From UMGS1696 sp964463375 (GTDB taxonomy: Bacteria > Bacillota > Clostridia > Oscillospirales > CAG-272), in assembly GCA_964463375.1 (NCBI GenBank), contig CAYXBQ010000009.1, forward strand, positions 1 to 64,000: 64,000 bases of DNA, written 5' to 3'. Shown piece after piece: positions 8,499 through 16,727 of the stretch. The number at the start of each line of letters is the position of its first letter. The stretch's first letter is position 1. Under the pieces are notes generated by a model. The model was not told where the DNA came from and made no database searches. It saw only the letters and a list, made by a program, of their open reading frames with translations. Made by a program: the position numbers and the translations under genes.

Positions 8499-9697
8499 AT
8501 CATACGGAAGCGGAAAAATTTGCCGCATTGATCAAGCAAGCCGCCGAGACCGGCAGACTTCGCTCCTGTACCCTGTATAAAGCCACGGAAAAAGAGCTTT
8601 CCAAGGCCAAGTGCAGCGTGAAAAAGGTGGGCGGGGAAGTGGCGCTCCAGCTGGAACGGTTCTGGACAGAAGGCCGGCTGACCCACGAAAACATCCCCCT
8701 TGCCGAGATCCCCACGGTGCTGCCTCGGTATTTGGGAGAACAGTTCCGGCAGGGAGACCTGGTGACAGAGGCGGGTTCGGCTTCGCTGATGATCTCCACA
8801 AAAGGGAAGGTCACACTGCTGGTGAAGGGGGAGCTAAAGCAGCCGGAGAAGCTGGAAAACTTAGCGGCAGAACCGGTGGCGAGCGAAAACAACCGTGCCA
8901 AGAACCGCCTGCTGACCGGGGAAGAGGATTTCCTGCGGGTGCTGGGTGTGTCCGACGAAAAGGGCAGGGTACACGACAAACGGCAAGCCAAATTCCGCCA
9001 GATCTGCCGATTCACCGAATATATCCGGGATGCCGTAGCCGAGCTGCCCATGGAAGGTACGCTGTATGTGGCAGACCTGTGCTGTGGCAAAAGCTACCTG
9101 AGCTTCGCAGCATACCACACCTTGACTGCCATCTTAGGCCGCACCGTGGATATGGTCTGCGTGGATCTGAAGGAGTCGGTGATCCGGGAATGCGCTGCTA
9201 TCGCCGAAAAGCTCCACTACGATGGGATGCACTTCTATTGCCAAAATATCTTTGATTACCAGCCTGCCCACAAGCCGGATCTGGTGATCTCCCTCCACGC
9301 CTGCGATACCGCCACGGATGCGGTGCTGGAGGTAGCCATGCGGAACGGTGCCAAGGTGGTGCTGTCCACGCCCTGCTGCCACCATGAAATGAACCGAAAG
9401 CTCCACTGTCCGGCGGTGGATTTCATTGGCGAACGTCCCCTGCTGCGGCAGAAATTCTGCGATGCGGCCACCGATGCCCTGCGGCTCCTGCGACTGGAAG
9501 CCATGGGCTACCGCACCGATGCCACAGAGCTGATCGACCCGGAGGATACGCCGAAGAATATCCTGCTGCGTGCCTGGAAAAAGAAGGGATGGCATATGGA
9601 CTCTCCCGAAGCCCGGCAAAAATGGGAACGGTACCGGGAGACCTACCACTTCCTCTATGGGGAAGAAGCACCGGCACTGCCACAGGAACAAAGGTAA
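8495..9697 (+). CDS. Class I SAM-dependent methyltransferase (Methyltransf_32-like)
   Basis: 400 residues. The C-terminal two thirds is a Rossmann-type methyltransferase: motif I-like region VADLCCGKSYLSF (about 190), an acidic VDLKES at the end of strand 2, SLHACDTATD, and STPCCHHEM. These blocks resemble the Methyltransf_32 group that includes RNA methyltransferases such as Trm13-like and METTL25-like proteins. The first 130 residues have no family I recognise. It overlaps plsY by four bases, so it is translated from the same message. The substrate is unknown; RNA is a guess from the family and from der nearby. Confidence 0.85.
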   Translation: MNHTEAEKFAALIKQAAETGRLRSCTLYKATEKELSKAKCSVKKVGGEVALQLERFWTEGRLTHENIPLAEIPTVLPRYLGEQFRQGDLVTEAGSASLMISTKGKVTLLVKGELKQPEKLENLAAEPVASENNRAKNRLLTGEEDFLRVLGVSDEKGRVHDKRQAKFRQICRFTEYIRDAVAELPMEGTLYVADLCCGKSYLSFAAYHTLTAILGRTVDMVCVDLKESVIRECAAIAEKLHYDGMHFYCQNIFDYQPAHKPDLVISLHACDTATDAVLEVAMRNGAKVVLSTPCCHHEMNRKLHCPAVDFIGERPLLRQKFCDAATDALRLLRLEAMGYRTDATELIDPEDTPKNILLRAWKKKGWHMDSPEARQKWERYRETYHFLYGEEAPALPQEQR

Positions 9698-9776
9698 TGC
9701 CGATCAAGGTGTGCAGCAGCGTTAACTTGAAAAATAGAAATATCTTTGAATTTTACATAAAAGGAAGGTTACAACT

Positions 9777-11060
9777 ATGGAACTGAATGCCCTGCTGGCT
9801 GCCATTGGGGACACCACCCTGACAGCTGAGAAGCGTCTGGATGCCCTGCGGGAGATCGCAAAGGATCTGGATGCCATCGAACGGACGGAGCCCGGTATCT
9901 TTGTGAACAACCACATCCACACCTGCTACTCCTTCTCTCCCTACACCCCCACCTCTGCGGTATTCTACGCATGGAAAGCCGGTCTGCGGACTGCCGGGAT
10001 CATGGACCACGACAGCGTCGGCGGTATGCGGGAATTCATCGAAGCCGGGAAGATCATGAACATGCCCATCACCTGCGGTTTCGAATGCCGTGTGAACGTG
10101 GAAGGCACGTCGCTCATGGGGAAGAAGATCAACAACCCTGACCAGAAGTCCTGCGCCTACCTGGCTATGCACGGGATCCCCCACCAGAACATCGACAAGG
10201 CAGAAGCCGTGCTGGCCGGTGTCCGGGAAAAGAGAAACGCCAGAAACCGCAAGATGTGCGCCCGGATCAGCGATATGACCAGAGAAGCCGGGATCGAGCT
10301 GGATTTTGACAAGGATGTATACCCGATCTCCATGGCAAAGGAAGGCGGCAGCATCACCGAACGGCACATCCTCTTTGCCCTGACCAAGAAGATCACCGCC
10401 CGGTATCCCGACCGGAACGATGCCTGCGACTTTATCGAAAAGCTGACCGGCAAGCCCCTGGGGGACAAGACCCGTGCCAAGCTGCTGGATGCACCGGAAA
10501 ATTTCTATGAATACGACATTCTGGGCGTGCTGAAGGGTCACATGGTGGAAAAGTTCTACGTAGAAGCCACCGACGAATGCATGAACATCCGGGAATTCAC
10601 CGCTCTTGCCAAGGAGCTGGGCGCCATTTCCGCATATGCCTACCTGGGTGACGTAGGAGAAAGCCCCACAGGGGACAAGAAGGCCCAGAAGTTCGAAGAC
10701 GACTACCTGCCGGAGCTGTTTGATACCTTAGCCGACTGCGGCTTCTCTGCGGTGACCTACATGCCTTCCCGGAACACCAAGGAACAGCTGGCGACCCTGA
10801 TGCAGTACTGCCACGACAGAGACCTGTTCGAGATCTCCGGCGAAGACATCAACTCTCCCCGCCAGTCCTTCATCTGCCAGGCATTGGCTGACCCGGCCTA
10901 CAAGCACCTGCGTGTGGCTACCTATGCGCTGATCGGGCATGAGATCGCCGCTTCCCAGTGCCAGTGCAAGTCCATGTTCTCCGAGGAGACCAAGAAGGAT
11001 ATGCCTGCCCTGTCCGACCGGATCGCCCACTATGCCAAAATCGGCGGCTGGCAGGAGTGA
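9777..11060 (+). CDS. PHP-domain phosphoesterase-like protein
   Basis: 427 residues. The polymerase-and-histidinol-phosphatase (PHP) fold is shown by the metal-binding NHIHTCYSFSP (His46, His48), the DHD triad (77-79) and a Glu at about 103. PHP proteins use a trinuclear metal centre to hydrolyse phosphoesters; the substrate is not evident. It is longer than minimal PHP phosphatases. AAGGAAGG precedes the ATG. It sits upstream of an aldolase/dehydrogenase fusion, suggesting a sugar phosphate role, but a 110-base gap with a hairpin separates them. Confidence 0.85.
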   Translation: MELNALLAAIGDTTLTAEKRLDALREIAKDLDAIERTEPGIFVNNHIHTCYSFSPYTPTSAVFYAWKAGLRTAGIMDHDSVGGMREFIEAGKIMNMPITCGFECRVNVEGTSLMGKKINNPDQKSCAYLAMHGIPHQNIDKAEAVLAGVREKRNARNRKMCARISDMTREAGIELDFDKDVYPISMAKEGGSITERHILFALTKKITARYPDRNDACDFIEKLTGKPLGDKTRAKLLDAPENFYEYDILGVLKGHMVEKFYVEATDECMNIREFTALAKELGAISAYAYLGDVGESPTGDKKAQKFEDDYLPELFDTLADCGFSAVTYMPSRNTKEQLATLMQYCHDRDLFEISGEDINSPRQSFICQALADPAYKHLRVATYALIGHEIAASQCQCKSMFSEETKKDMPALSDRIAHYAKIGGWQE

Positions 11061-11061
11061 T

Positions 11062-11108
11062 GAGCAAGGATATATTTTAGTTAAGTAGTGAAGCGAACCA
11101 CCTTGCTC
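11062..11108 (+). other. Long-loop inverted repeat downstream of the PHP gene
   Basis: GAGCAAGG (11062-11069) pairs perfectly with CCTTGCTC (11101-11108) across a 31-base loop. No T-run follows, so termination is doubtful; it may be an operator or mRNA end structure. Confidence 0.4.
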
Positions 11109-11169
11109 TTGCAAATTATAAAACCAAGCAAATTTCAAACATATATTGTACACGAAAGGACATACGATT

Positions 11170-13119
11170 ATGAGTCTCGAAACACTTGTACATTTTTCCA
11201 ATGCCTATGGGGCAAATCCTGCTTTTGTGCTGGCCGGTGGTGGGAACACCTCCTATAAGACCGCCGATGCGCTGTACATCAAGGGCAGCGGTACCTCTCT
11301 GGCTACCATCAAAGCCGAACAGTTCGTCAAGATGGACAGAGCGGCTCTGGCTGCGATCTGGGAGAAGACCTACTCCGCAGACGACAAGGCAAGAGAAGCC
11401 GAAGTGCTGGCGGACCTGATGGCTGCCAAGTTCCCCGGCGAAGAAGCCAAGCGTCCCTCTGTGGAGACCCTGCTCCACGACCTGTTCCCCCAGCAGTTCA
11501 TCCTGCACGTTCACCCCGCCTCCGTCAACGCCATCACCTGCTCCACACAGGGCAAGGATGCTGCTCTGGCGCTGGTTCCCGGTGCTGTGTGGGTTGACGA
11601 ATGCGAGCCCGGCTATGTGCTGGCTTCCAACTGCCGCAAGAAGATGCTGGACTACAAGAACGAGACCGGCAAGGATGCCTCTGTGGTATTCTTACAGAAC
11701 CACGGTATCTTCTTTGCTGCCGACACCGAAGCAGAGCTGGATGCGCTGGTAGGCGGTATCATGGATGCCATCGATGCCAAGCTGACCGAAAAGCCCGACT
11801 TCTCCGAAGTGGAATACGACAAGGCTGCCGCTGCCAAGATCGCGCCCGTACTGCGTATGTGCTACGATGCAGAAGGACAGGCTGCCGTTGTGTTCACCGC
11901 CAACAAGCAGATCCTGACCTTTGCAGAATCTGCCGAAGCCTTTGCCGAGCTGAAGTCTCCCCTGTCTCCCGACCACATCGTATACTGCAAGGCTGAGCCC
12001 CTGTTCATCGAAGACTTCGCACCCGAAGCCATTCAGGCTGCCTTCAACGAACTGAAGACCAGACGTGGCTTTGCGCCCAAGGTGGTGTTCGCCAAGGGCA
12101 TCGGTATGTTCACCGTTGGCGCATCCCTGAAGGAAGCCAAGACCGCCGCTGTGGTTTGGAAGGACGCTATGACCATCACCGTATTTGCCCGCAACTTCGG
12201 TGGCGTACGGCACATGGCTCCCGCTATGGTGGACTTCATCGTGAACTGGGAAGTAGAATCCTACCGTGCGAAGGTATCTCTGGCTGGTGGCGCTGCCAAG
12301 GCTCTGGCTGGTAAGACTGCCATCGTCACCGGTTCTGCACAGGGCTTTGGTGCCGGTATCGCCGAATACCTGGCCAAGGAAGGCGCCAACGTGGTCATCG
12401 CCGACATGAACGCCGCCGGTGCTGCTGCTACTGCTGAAAAGCTGGCCGCTGCCTATGGCGTAGGCACGCTGGCTGTGTCTGCCAACGTATCCGACGAAGC
12501 AAGCGTAGAAAACATGATGAACGAAACCGTTCTGGCCTTCGGTGGTCTGGACATTTTCGTAAACAACGCCGGGATCGTTCGTGCCGGTTCTCTGGAAGAA
12601 ATGACCAAGTCCAACTTTGAACTGGTAGCTGCCGTCAACTATACCGCATACTTCCTGTGCGCTAAGTACGCTTCTGCCGTGATGAAGCTGCAAAGAGCCA
12701 TTGCTCCCGATTACATGACGGACATCGTGGAGATCAACTCCAAGTCCGGTCTGGCTGGCTCCAACAAGAACTTTGCCTACGCCGGTTCCAAGTTCGGTGG
12801 TATCGGTCTGACCCAGTCCTTCGCGCTGGAACTGGCTCCCTACGGCATCAAGGTCAACGCTGTCTGCCCCGGCAACTTCCTGAACGGTCCCCTGTGGTCT
12901 GACCCGGAAAAGGGCCTGTTCGTACAGTACCTGAACGCCGGCAAGGTGCCCGGTGCCAAGACCGTGGAAGACGTGAAGAAGTTCTACGAATCCAAGGTGC
13001 CGCTGGGACGTGGCTGCGAGATCGAGGACGTTGCCAAGGCCGTGCTGTACATCATTTCCCAGAAGTACGAGACCGGACAGGCTGTTCCTGTGACCGGCGG
13101 TCAGGAAATGCTGAAGTAA
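11170..13119 (+). CDS. Bifunctional class II aldolase / short-chain dehydrogenase
   Basis: 649 residues. The N-terminal 200 or so form a class II aldolase/adducin domain with zinc-ligand motif LHVHPASVN (His113, His115) and a preceding Glu. After a linker, residues from about 385 form an SDR: nucleotide loop TGSAQGFGAGIAEYL, NNAG, catalytic Ser and YAGSK (Tyr-x3-Lys). This architecture is known from rhamnulose-1-phosphate aldolase/lactaldehyde dehydrogenase and related sugar phosphate enzymes; the exact sugar is not determined here. GAAAGGA sets the start at 11170; an upstream TTG has none. Codon use (GCT, GTT, GGT) marks high expression. A strong terminator follows. Confidence 0.88.
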   Translation: MSLETLVHFSNAYGANPAFVLAGGGNTSYKTADALYIKGSGTSLATIKAEQFVKMDRAALAAIWEKTYSADDKAREAEVLADLMAAKFPGEEAKRPSVETLLHDLFPQQFILHVHPASVNAITCSTQGKDAALALVPGAVWVDECEPGYVLASNCRKKMLDYKNETGKDASVVFLQNHGIFFAADTEAELDALVGGIMDAIDAKLTEKPDFSEVEYDKAAAAKIAPVLRMCYDAEGQAAVVFTANKQILTFAESAEAFAELKSPLSPDHIVYCKAEPLFIEDFAPEAIQAAFNELKTRRGFAPKVVFAKGIGMFTVGASLKEAKTAAVVWKDAMTITVFARNFGGVRHMAPAMVDFIVNWEVESYRAKVSLAGGAAKALAGKTAIVTGSAQGFGAGIAEYLAKEGANVVIADMNAAGAAATAEKLAAAYGVGTLAVSANVSDEASVENMMNETVLAFGGLDIFVNNAGIVRAGSLEEMTKSNFELVAAVNYTAYFLCAKYASAVMKLQRAIAPDYMTDIVEINSKSGLAGSNKNFAYAGSKFGGIGLTQSFALELAPYGIKVNAVCPGNFLNGPLWSDPEKGLFVQYLNAGKVPGAKTVEDVKKFYESKVPLGRGCEIEDVAKAVLYIISQKYETGQAVPVTGGQEMLK

Positions 13120-13135
13120 TTTGATTCTACATATG

Positions 13136-13170
13136 AAAAAGATACAGATGTAACAGTCTGTATCTTTTTT
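13136..13170 (+). terminator. Rho-independent terminator after aldolase/dehydrogenase
   Basis: Perfect stem of A-run plus GATACAGA (13141-13148) with TCTGTATC (13157-13164) running into seven T residues. Confidence 0.92.
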
Positions 13171-13214
13171 TATATACAAAAGCGATAAAATTGTCAAAAC
13201 ATCCATTTCTATCC

Positions 13215-13243
13215 TTGACAACGGCGGCAAAATCCGGTATACT
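13215..13243 (+). promoter_or_regulatory. Consensus promoter of the BlaI-like gene
   Basis: TTGACA (13215-13220), 17 bases, TATACT (13238-13243). Confidence 0.85.
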
Positions 13244-13253
13244 ATACATAGTA
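13240..13253 (+). promoter_or_regulatory. Candidate BlaI-type operator overlapping the -10 box
   Basis: TACTA-TACA-TAGTA is an inverted repeat resembling MecI/BlaI operators (TACTACATATGTAGTA-like). Flanking CCGGTA and TACCGG extend the symmetry with a two-base offset. Its place over the -10 and start suggests autorepression. Confidence 0.55.
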
Positions 13254-13280
13254 CCGGAGCATACAGCAGGAGGGATACAG

Positions 13281-13622
13281 ATGCAGGAACGTCAATCGAT
13301 GGGAAATATCACCGATGCCGAATGGTGCATATTGCAGACACTTTGGCAGTTTCCGGAAGAGCGTGGCATGACGCTGGGGGAGGTGGCCTGTGGTCTGGCG
13401 GAGAAACAGCAGTGGACCCACGCCACGATCCGCACGCTGCTATTGCGTATGGAGGAAAAAGCGCTCATCCGGGTGGATCGACAGCATAGCGTGTTCCTGT
13501 ATGCGCCCTGCTACACCGAAGAAGCCTGCGTGCAGTCTCAGCTGACGGTGCTGGTGGAGCGGGTCTTTGGGGGAGACACGGCGGTACTGCTTGCCATTTT
13601 GCGGCAGAAGCTCGAGGAATAA
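13281..13622 (+). CDS. BlaI/MecI/CopY-family winged-helix repressor
   Basis: 113 residues from the ATG preceded by GGAGGG (13269-13274). The winged-helix signature ITDAEWCILQTLW begins near residue 10, followed by the recognition helix region (WTHATIRTLLLRMEEKALI) and the wing. The family represses beta-lactamase, copper or other operons and is normally released when a BlaR1-type membrane protease cleaves it. No sensor/protease, beta-lactamase or copper gene is nearby, so this copy is an orphan and its targets other than itself are unknown. It converges on the LysM gene. Confidence 0.88.
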   Translation: MQERQSMGNITDAEWCILQTLWQFPEERGMTLGEVACGLAEKQQWTHATIRTLLLRMEEKALIRVDRQHSVFLYAPCYTEEACVQSQLTVLVERVFGGDTAVLLAILRQKLEE

Positions 13623-13630
13623 AGCATAGG

Positions 13631-13657
13631 AAAGCGGGCATCACACCTGCTTTTTTT
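13631..13657. terminator. Terminator between convergent genes
   Basis: AAAGCGGG (13631-13638) pairs with CCTGCTTT (13646-13653), followed by more T residues on the plus strand. It overlaps the stop of the minus-strand LysM gene and has A-residues on the left, so it could work both ways. Confidence 0.8.
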
Positions 13658-14840
13658 GTATGCCAAAGTTTTGCATGAGCAGGGTCCACAGCGCCGGATA
13701 GGGCCGCATCAGGTCCCACACGCTGATACCGGGTATGCCATAGCGGGGCAGCAGCGACAACCGAGCGAGGGTACTGCGTGGGTCCTGGAACCACACCACA
13801 TGCTCTATGGCATCCCGAAAGGTGCTGGGGCGGTCGTAGTAGCGATAGGTGGGCGCATCTATGGTGGAGTCATAGCCGATGGCAGCCTCCTTCTCCCACG
13901 CCATGGCAACCGCAGCACCGTTGTCCAGCACCCGTGCCTTTGTCTTCCCACGCACATAGGGCAGTGGCCAGTCCAAGCCATAGTTGGGCATGCCCAAAAG
14001 CAGCTTCTCCGGCGGGCACTTTGCCACCACAGCATCCAGCACCCGGCATACCTCCGGCAAGGGGGATACCGTACCCGGTGCAGCGTAGGTGTGTCCCCAC
14101 GGTCGAGCCTGTACCAGCGTATGTACGGCAGAACCGGTGTCCTCCGGCCCATAAGGCACAAAGACCTCCTGTTCTCCCAGCGCCGCCTGTAGCCGCTCAA
14201 CAAACCTGCCGCAGCCGCTTGCCGCAACGACCACACCGCCGCAGCCACCCTCCCACACCAGCTTTACCGCATTCTCGATCCATTTTGCTTGCGTATCTTC
14301 GTCTGCCGAAAGCGATTCCGACTGTGCCTGTGACAACACCGGCAGCGGTACGGTACCGTAGGCTCGTGCCAACGCAAACAACTCCTCCATGTTTCCAGCC
14401 GGGGGAAGGATGCTGCCGTCCGGACGCAGGCTGTAGCCGCAGAGGGATAGGTAGGTCAAATAGGGCAGGGTCTGGCGCAGGAGCGTGCGGTCGATGGTGG
14501 GATAGGCGTACCCATGGACCAGCAAGGGTGCGTGCTGCGGCGGTGCATAGACGATGTTCAGCACTTGTCCGGGAAAGATCTGCGGACTGCCGAATAGTTG
14601 TGGGTTGTATTGGTATAGGGATAATAGAGTCCTGTCGTAGGCAGCGGCAATGCTTGCCAAAGTCTCCCCGCCACGGACCGTGTGGGTGCAGGTGGGAAAT
14701 AGGACAAGCAGCCCTTGCCCCACTGCCAGCTTGCCCGGCTCTTCTAAGAGATTGTCGGTGATCAGGCGGGTGGGGGGAATGCCATAGTGCCGGGCGATGG
14801 TGAACACGGTGTCCCCACGGGAAACGGTATGGATCTGCAT
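13641..14840 (-). CDS. LysM-LysM protein with degenerate GH18 (SleL/YaaH-like) domain
   Basis: 399 residues. Two LysM peptidoglycan-binding repeats (about 2-48 and 50-97) lead into a GH18-like barrel (about 105-396) of the kind found in spore cortex N-acetylglucosaminidases SleL/YaaH; LLLGMPNYGLDW and YGIPGISVWDLMRPYPALW match that family. The catalytic segment, normally Asp-x-x-Asp-x-Asp-x-Glu, reads GCGGVVVAASG (about 199-209), so the acid/base Glu and the Asp residues are absent. It is therefore likely a binding protein rather than a hydrolase. No signal peptide, as in spore-coat-loaded relatives. GGGAGGT fixes the start at 14840. Confidence 0.85.
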   Translation of the reverse strand: MQIHTVSRGDTVFTIARHYGIPPTRLITDNLLEEPGKLAVGQGLLVLFPTCTHTVRGGETLASIAAAYDRTLLSLYQYNPQLFGSPQIFPGQVLNIVYAPPQHAPLLVHGYAYPTIDRTLLRQTLPYLTYLSLCGYSLRPDGSILPPAGNMEELFALARAYGTVPLPVLSQAQSESLSADEDTQAKWIENAVKLVWEGGCGGVVVAASGCGRFVERLQAALGEQEVFVPYGPEDTGSAVHTLVQARPWGHTYAAPGTVSPLPEVCRVLDAVVAKCPPEKLLLGMPNYGLDWPLPYVRGKTKARVLDNGAAVAMAWEKEAAIGYDSTIDAPTYRYYDRPSTFRDAIEHVVWFQDPRSTLARLSLLPRYGIPGISVWDLMRPYPALWTLLMQNFGIQKKQV

Positions 14841-14983
14841 AGATTGACCTCCCAAACGATAGATGTCTTCCCATCATCGTATGCACAGAAGCGGAAAATT
14901 AGAACGACAAAGCCATATTTTACATCGCATAAAGGACCACTGTATGGGGCATACTGAGCGTATCACAAGAGATGAGGTGCGAT

Positions 14984-16240
14984 ATGCAATTTTGGAAACA
15001 AACGAAGATCGAAACGGTACACGCCCGTGAGGTGTTGGACTCCCGTGGCAATCCCACCGTAGAAGCCATCGTCCGGCTGGAAAACGGCATTGTGGGCTGT
15101 GCCAAAGCACCCTCCGGTGCTTCAACCGGCACATACGAAGCGGTGGAGCTGCGGGATGGAGACAGCAAGCGGTACGGCGGCAAAGGGGTGCTGACAGCGG
15201 TAGACAACGTGCGGCGGGAGATCGCACCGGCACTGCGGGGCATGGGACTTTGCCAACGCTGCATCGATGAGACTATGTGCCAACTGGATGGTTCGGAAAA
15301 CAAAAGCCGCTTGGGTGCCAATGGTATTTTGGCGGTATCTCTGGCAGCAGCCAAAGCGGGAGCCGCCTGGCAGGGTGTGCCGCTGTACCGCTATGTGGGC
15401 GGGATCCAGGCGAATCGGTTGCCCATCCCCATGCTGAATATCCTCAACGGCGGTGCCCACGCTGCCAACAACATCGACGTGCAGGAGTTCATGATCCTGC
15501 CCTCCGGCTTTACGACCTTCCGAGAGAGACTGCGGGCAGGGGTGGAGATCTACCATGTGCTGGGGCGAAAGCTGCGGGGCATGGGCAAGAACACCGGTGT
15601 GGGCGACGAAGGTGGGTTTGCACCGGACATGCGGGATGCCGAGGAGGCACTCACTGCCATCGTGGATGCCATAAACGAAGCCGGGTATACCACAGAACAG
15701 GTGCAGATCGGCCTGGACGTGGCGGCATCGGAATGGGCAGGAGCAGAGGTGGGGCAGTACACCTTCCCCAAGGCCGGGGGCAAAGTGGACGCCGTGGAGC
15801 TGGTGAACTGGTATAGTCGGCTGTGCGAACGGTTTCCGATCGTGTCGATCGAGGACGGACTGGGGGAGGACGACCACGCCGGCTGGAAGGCTATGACCGA
15901 ACGCCTGGGCGGGCGTGCGATCCTTGTGGGAGACGACTATTTTGTGACCAATCCCAAGCGATTACAAGCGGGGATCCGGCAGGGCTGCGGCAACGGGATC
16001 CTGGTGAAACCCAACCAGATCGGCACCCTGACCGAGACCATGGAGGTGGTGGCACTGGCGAAGGCCCATGGGTACACCGTGATCCTGTCCCACAGATCGG
16101 GGGAAACGGGAGACACGACCATTGCGGACCTGGCAGTGGGGCTGGGAGCCGGGTATATCAAGACCGGTGCGCCCTGTCGTGGGGAACGGACGGAAAAATA
16201 CAACCGGCTTTTGGCCATTGAGGAGGGCAGAAACGGCTGA
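14984..16240 (+). CDS. eno: Enolase
   Basis: Converts 2-phosphoglycerate to phosphoenolpyruvate. 418 residues, normal length. N-terminal AREVLDSRGNPTVE, magnesium and catalytic motifs GVGDEGGFAP, SIEDGLGEDD, LVKPNQIGT (catalytic Lys) and SHRSGETGDTTIAD are all present. I chose the ATG at 14984 with GAGGTG upstream; ATG 14972 is four codons longer and lacks a site. It is separate from gap and shows ordinary codon use, unlike gap, so a second enolase elsewhere cannot be excluded. Confidence 0.96.
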   Translation: MQFWKQTKIETVHAREVLDSRGNPTVEAIVRLENGIVGCAKAPSGASTGTYEAVELRDGDSKRYGGKGVLTAVDNVRREIAPALRGMGLCQRCIDETMCQLDGSENKSRLGANGILAVSLAAAKAGAAWQGVPLYRYVGGIQANRLPIPMLNILNGGAHAANNIDVQEFMILPSGFTTFRERLRAGVEIYHVLGRKLRGMGKNTGVGDEGGFAPDMRDAEEALTAIVDAINEAGYTTEQVQIGLDVAASEWAGAEVGQYTFPKAGGKVDAVELVNWYSRLCERFPIVSIEDGLGEDDHAGWKAMTERLGGRAILVGDDYFVTNPKRLQAGIRQGCGNGILVKPNQIGTLTETMEVVALAKAHGYTVILSHRSGETGDTTIADLAVGLGAGYIKTGAPCRGERTEKYNRLLAIEEGRNG

Positions 16241-16297
16241 GAGGGCGCTATGGGCAAGGAATATTTTTAATAAACCGTGAATTCCATCGATTTCCTC

Positions 16298-16326
16298 TTG
16301 CAATTCTGCGGAAGATGTGGTATAAT
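16298..16326 (+). promoter_or_regulatory. Promoter of the SRP RNA precursor
   Basis: TTGCAA (16298-16303), 17 bases, TATAAT (16321-16326). Start expected near 16332. Confidence 0.85.
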
Positions 16327-16330
16327 AACG

Positions 16331-16382
16331 ACATCGTGCGGTGGCAGGGGTTCTTTTGAGTGAGCCTGTTATCGTGCGATGT
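16331..16382 (+). ncRNA. 18-bp hairpin in the 5' leader of the SRP RNA precursor
   Basis: Bases 16331-16348 pair along their whole length (18 pairs, several G-U) with 16365-16382, leaving a 16-base loop. It begins at the predicted transcription start and lies outside the mature SRP RNA, so it is a leader structure that is probably removed, or a separate small RNA. Confidence 0.6.
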
Positions 16383-16414
16383 CATATTACCGATATCAAA
16401 ATAACTCGTGAAAT

Positions 16415-16690
16415 AAGGCCATGCCAGCCGGGGAAGCAGCGGGGCCCTGTACCTGCAGTCCGCTACAGCAGGGGTGGAATCCCGGAACGAGGGCAGAACT
16501 TGTGTGGTCAGCGTCGTTTTAGGCTGCGTTGAGGAATGGGTCTTGCGCGATCGGCAGCTGTGAACCATGTCAGGTGGGGAACCAAGCAGCATTAAGCAGT
16601 GTCGCCGGTGCGCCGCGAGGCAGCCTGTTCGGAGCAGTACGGACGAATAGCGCATATGATCTTCTGTTCGACATCTGGGTGCATGGTCGT
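16415..16690 (+). ncRNA. scr: Signal recognition particle RNA, large Firmicutes type with Alu domain
   Basis: RNA scaffold of SRP, which binds Ffh and targets nascent membrane and secreted proteins. The S-domain tip is unmistakable: GTCAGG, a GGAA tetraloop and AGCAGCATTAAG around 16566-16595. The Alu part (GCCAGCCGGGG, GCCCTGTACC, CCGCTACAGCAGG) precedes it. The ends pair as CCATGC (16419-16424) with GCATGG (16681-16686), giving a mature RNA of about 270 bases; exact ends are estimates. An outer stem AAAATAACTCG (16398-16408) with CGAGTTATTTT (16697-16707) extends the rod, as in the B. subtilis precursor cut by RNase III. Its place before dnaX-ebfC-recR matches B. subtilis. Confidence 0.93.
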
Positions 16691-16696
16691 ATTTTG

Positions 16697-16709
16697 CGAG
16701 TTATTTTTT
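16697..16709 (+). terminator. 3' arm and T-run ending the SRP RNA precursor
   Basis: CGAGTTATTTT (16697-16707) pairs perfectly with 16398-16408 nearly 300 bases upstream and runs into a T-tract, so the long closing stem may also serve as terminator. Confidence 0.55.
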
Positions 16710-16727
16710 CATGTGCAGTTTCTGTGA

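Noticed and set aside
13656..14761. Plus-strand frames opposite the LysM gene
   Set aside because: Arg/Pro/Cys-rich translations with no domain; the minus strand encodes a recognisable LysM-GH18 protein with a good start.
16331..16709. tRNA or tmRNA
   Set aside because: No T-arm consensus, no CCA end or tag reading frame; the SRP RNA tip explains the conserved part.
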